This document shows, one piece after another, positions 6,642 through 7,622 of a stretch of DNA of 7,622 nucleotides. How positions within the stretch are numbered: the first letter of the stretch is position 1; the number at the start of each line of letters is the position of its first letter. The notes below the pieces were generated by a model, which made no database searches, was not told the origin of the DNA, and saw nothing but the letters and a program-made list of their open reading frames with translations. The stretch comes from Rudanella sp. (lineage in GTDB: Bacteria; Bacteroidota; Bacteroidia; Cytophagales; Spirosomataceae), in contig JAJAYX010000647.1 of NCBI GenBank assembly GCA_026785985.1, forward strand, positions 1-7,622, in the 5' to 3' direction. Position numbers and translations under genes: made by a program.

Positions 6642-7622
6642 ATGAAATTACTACTACGAAGATCATCAATTAGCGTATTCAGGTATTTTTTGCTTGGAAC
6701 ACTGTTGAGCCTGACTACACTGCTTCAGGCACAGGACCGGCGCGTAACAGGCCGGGTAACCGGCTCTGACAATAAGGCCATACCCGGAGTCAATATCCTG
6801 GTGAAAGGCTCTCAAAATGGCACGACAACCAGTGCCGACGGCGATTACTCACTGCCTGTGCCGACGAGCGGGGCGGTGCTGATTTATTCGGCGATTGGCT
6901 TTGCCAGCCAGGAGGTGGCCGTTGGCAATCAGTCGCAAATAAACCTAACGCTTCAGGAGGGCGAACAGAGCCTTGACGAAGTGGTGGTAACGGCCCTCGG
7001 TATCAAAAAGGAATCCAAAACGTTGGGCTACGCCACGGCCACGCTGGGGCCTGACCAAATTAACGTCAACCGCCAACCCAACTTCATGAACGGACTCCAA
7101 GGCAAAATGGCGGGTGTGCAAATTTCCAGCCTGGGCACGGGACCAGCCGGAACCAGTAAGATTCGGATACGGGGGCAGTCGTCGTTTTCGGGACAGAACA
7201 GCCCGCTCATTGTTATCAACGGCGTTCCCATTGATAACACCAACTTCAGCTTGAACTCGGGTAATAACGGGTCGGATGGGTCTGTCTCCAACCGGGGGTT
7301 CAATAACTCCGACGGGGGTGACGGTCTGAGTTCGATTAACCCCGACGATATCGAAGAGATGACTGTCCTAAAGGGAGCTACGGCGGCCGCCCTCTACGGT
7401 TCGCGGGCGAAGGACGGCGTTATCATGATTACGACCAAAACCAAGGGAACCTCGCAGGGAATCGGTGTGCAGTACAACAGTAACTTTACGGTTGAACAGC
7501 CGCTCGACTTCACGGATTATCAGTATGAGTACGGACAGGGCGAAAATGGCGTTCGGCCCACAGCCGCTAACCCAACGTCGGGGGTGTGGAGCTGGGGCGA
7601 ACAATTCCAGCCGGGCATGACG
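6642..7622 (+). CDS. SusC/RagA family TonB-linked outer-membrane protein (5' part, runs off the window)
   Basis: N-terminal 327 codons of a TonB-dependent outer-membrane transporter of the SusC/RagA family, which imports glycans, peptides or other large nutrients with a SusD-type lipoprotein partner. From ATG 6642: a signal peptide about 1-30 (basic MKLLLRRSS, a hydrophobic stretch, likely cut after Q-A at 29-30), a carboxypeptidase-regulatory-like beta-sandwich about 34-105 (VTGRVTGSDNKAIPGVNILV, GTTTSADGDYSL), the TonB-box region LDEVVVTALGIKKESKTLGY (111-130), then the plug with MAGVQISS, KIRIRGQSS, PLIVINGVPID and LYGSRAKDGVIMITTK (251-266), followed by the first barrel residues. The frame is clean to base 7622 with no stop. 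The barrel and any susD partner lie beyond the right edge. The substrate cannot be told from this part. Confidence 0.95.
   Translation, partial: MKLLLRRSSISVFRYFLLGTLLSLTTLLQAQDRRVTGRVTGSDNKAIPGVNILVKGSQNGTTTSADGDYSLPVPTSGAVLIYSAIGFASQEVAVGNQSQINLTLQEGEQSLDEVVVTALGIKKESKTLGYATATLGPDQINVNRQPNFMNGLQGKMAGVQISSLGTGPAGTSKIRIRGQSSFSGQNSPLIVINGVPIDNTNFSLNSGNNGSDGSVSNRGFNNSDGGDGLSSINPDDIEEMTVLKGATAAALYGSRAKDGVIMITTKTKGTSQGIGVQYNSNFTVEQPLDFTDYQYEYGQGENGVRPTAANPTSGVWSWGEQFQPGMT

Noticed and set aside
7368..7604. Minus-strand ORFs inside the SusC gene (also 7028-7303)
   Set aside because: Shadows of the strong SusC/RagA plug frame on the plus strand.
1..7622. CRISPR array, tRNA, rRNA, insertion sequence or phage genes
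   Set aside because: No spaced direct repeats, cloverleaf, transposase, integrase or capsid-like protein is visible on either strand.

Overview
The window looks like chromosomal DNA of a Bacteroidota member, most likely of the Cytophagales / Spirosoma-type lineage. The evidence is a SusC/RagA-type TonB-linked outer-membrane protein, a DUF4230 protein, a two-TM histidine kinase with the AHQLGTPLSS H-box, weak or absent Shine-Dalgarno sites, and several matches to the Bacteroidota -7 box TAnnTTTG. The taxonomic call rests on protein style and remembered family features; no search was run.

Layout from left to right. A strong intrinsic terminator (45-91, minus strand) ends a DUF4230 gene (100-671, minus) that carries a 1-base frameshift. 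A second terminator (680-721) separates it from hemA, glutamyl-tRNA reductase (745-2025, minus), which is intact. A divergent gap (2026-2318) holds promoter candidates for hemA and for a sensor histidine kinase (2319-3508, plus), also broken by a 1-base frameshift just after the D-T-G-K-G box. The kinase converges, with only 6 bases between stops, on a small secreted lipoprotein (3515-4066, minus). That lipoprotein is divergent from, and nearly overlaps, a LuxE/PaaK-like acyl-protein synthetase (about 4106-5188, plus) interrupted by one in-frame amber codon. A perfect 16-bp inverted repeat (5181-5216) supplies the stop codon of the LuxE-like gene. It also serves as a shared terminator with the convergent NtrC-type response regulator (5219-6370, minus), which has receiver and AAA+ sigma-54-activator domains but no DNA-binding domain. 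After a 271-base divergent spacer, a SusC/RagA family gene (6642 onward, plus) runs off the right edge.

No operon logic joins these genes into a pathway: strands alternate, and most genes are separated by terminators or divergent promoters. The kinase and the response regulator are both orphans here and cannot be paired from position alone.

The most notable pattern is that three of the seven genes carry a single-base disruption (two 1-base deletions and one nonsense change) while otherwise looking fully conserved. Low-accuracy assembly is the simplest explanation, and recent gene decay the alternative. I see no convincing undescribed multi-gene system. The best biological leads are the HTH-less sigma-54 activator, the GTAGAGACGCAA palindrome that supplies a stop codon and terminator, and the amber codon in the LuxE-like gene.
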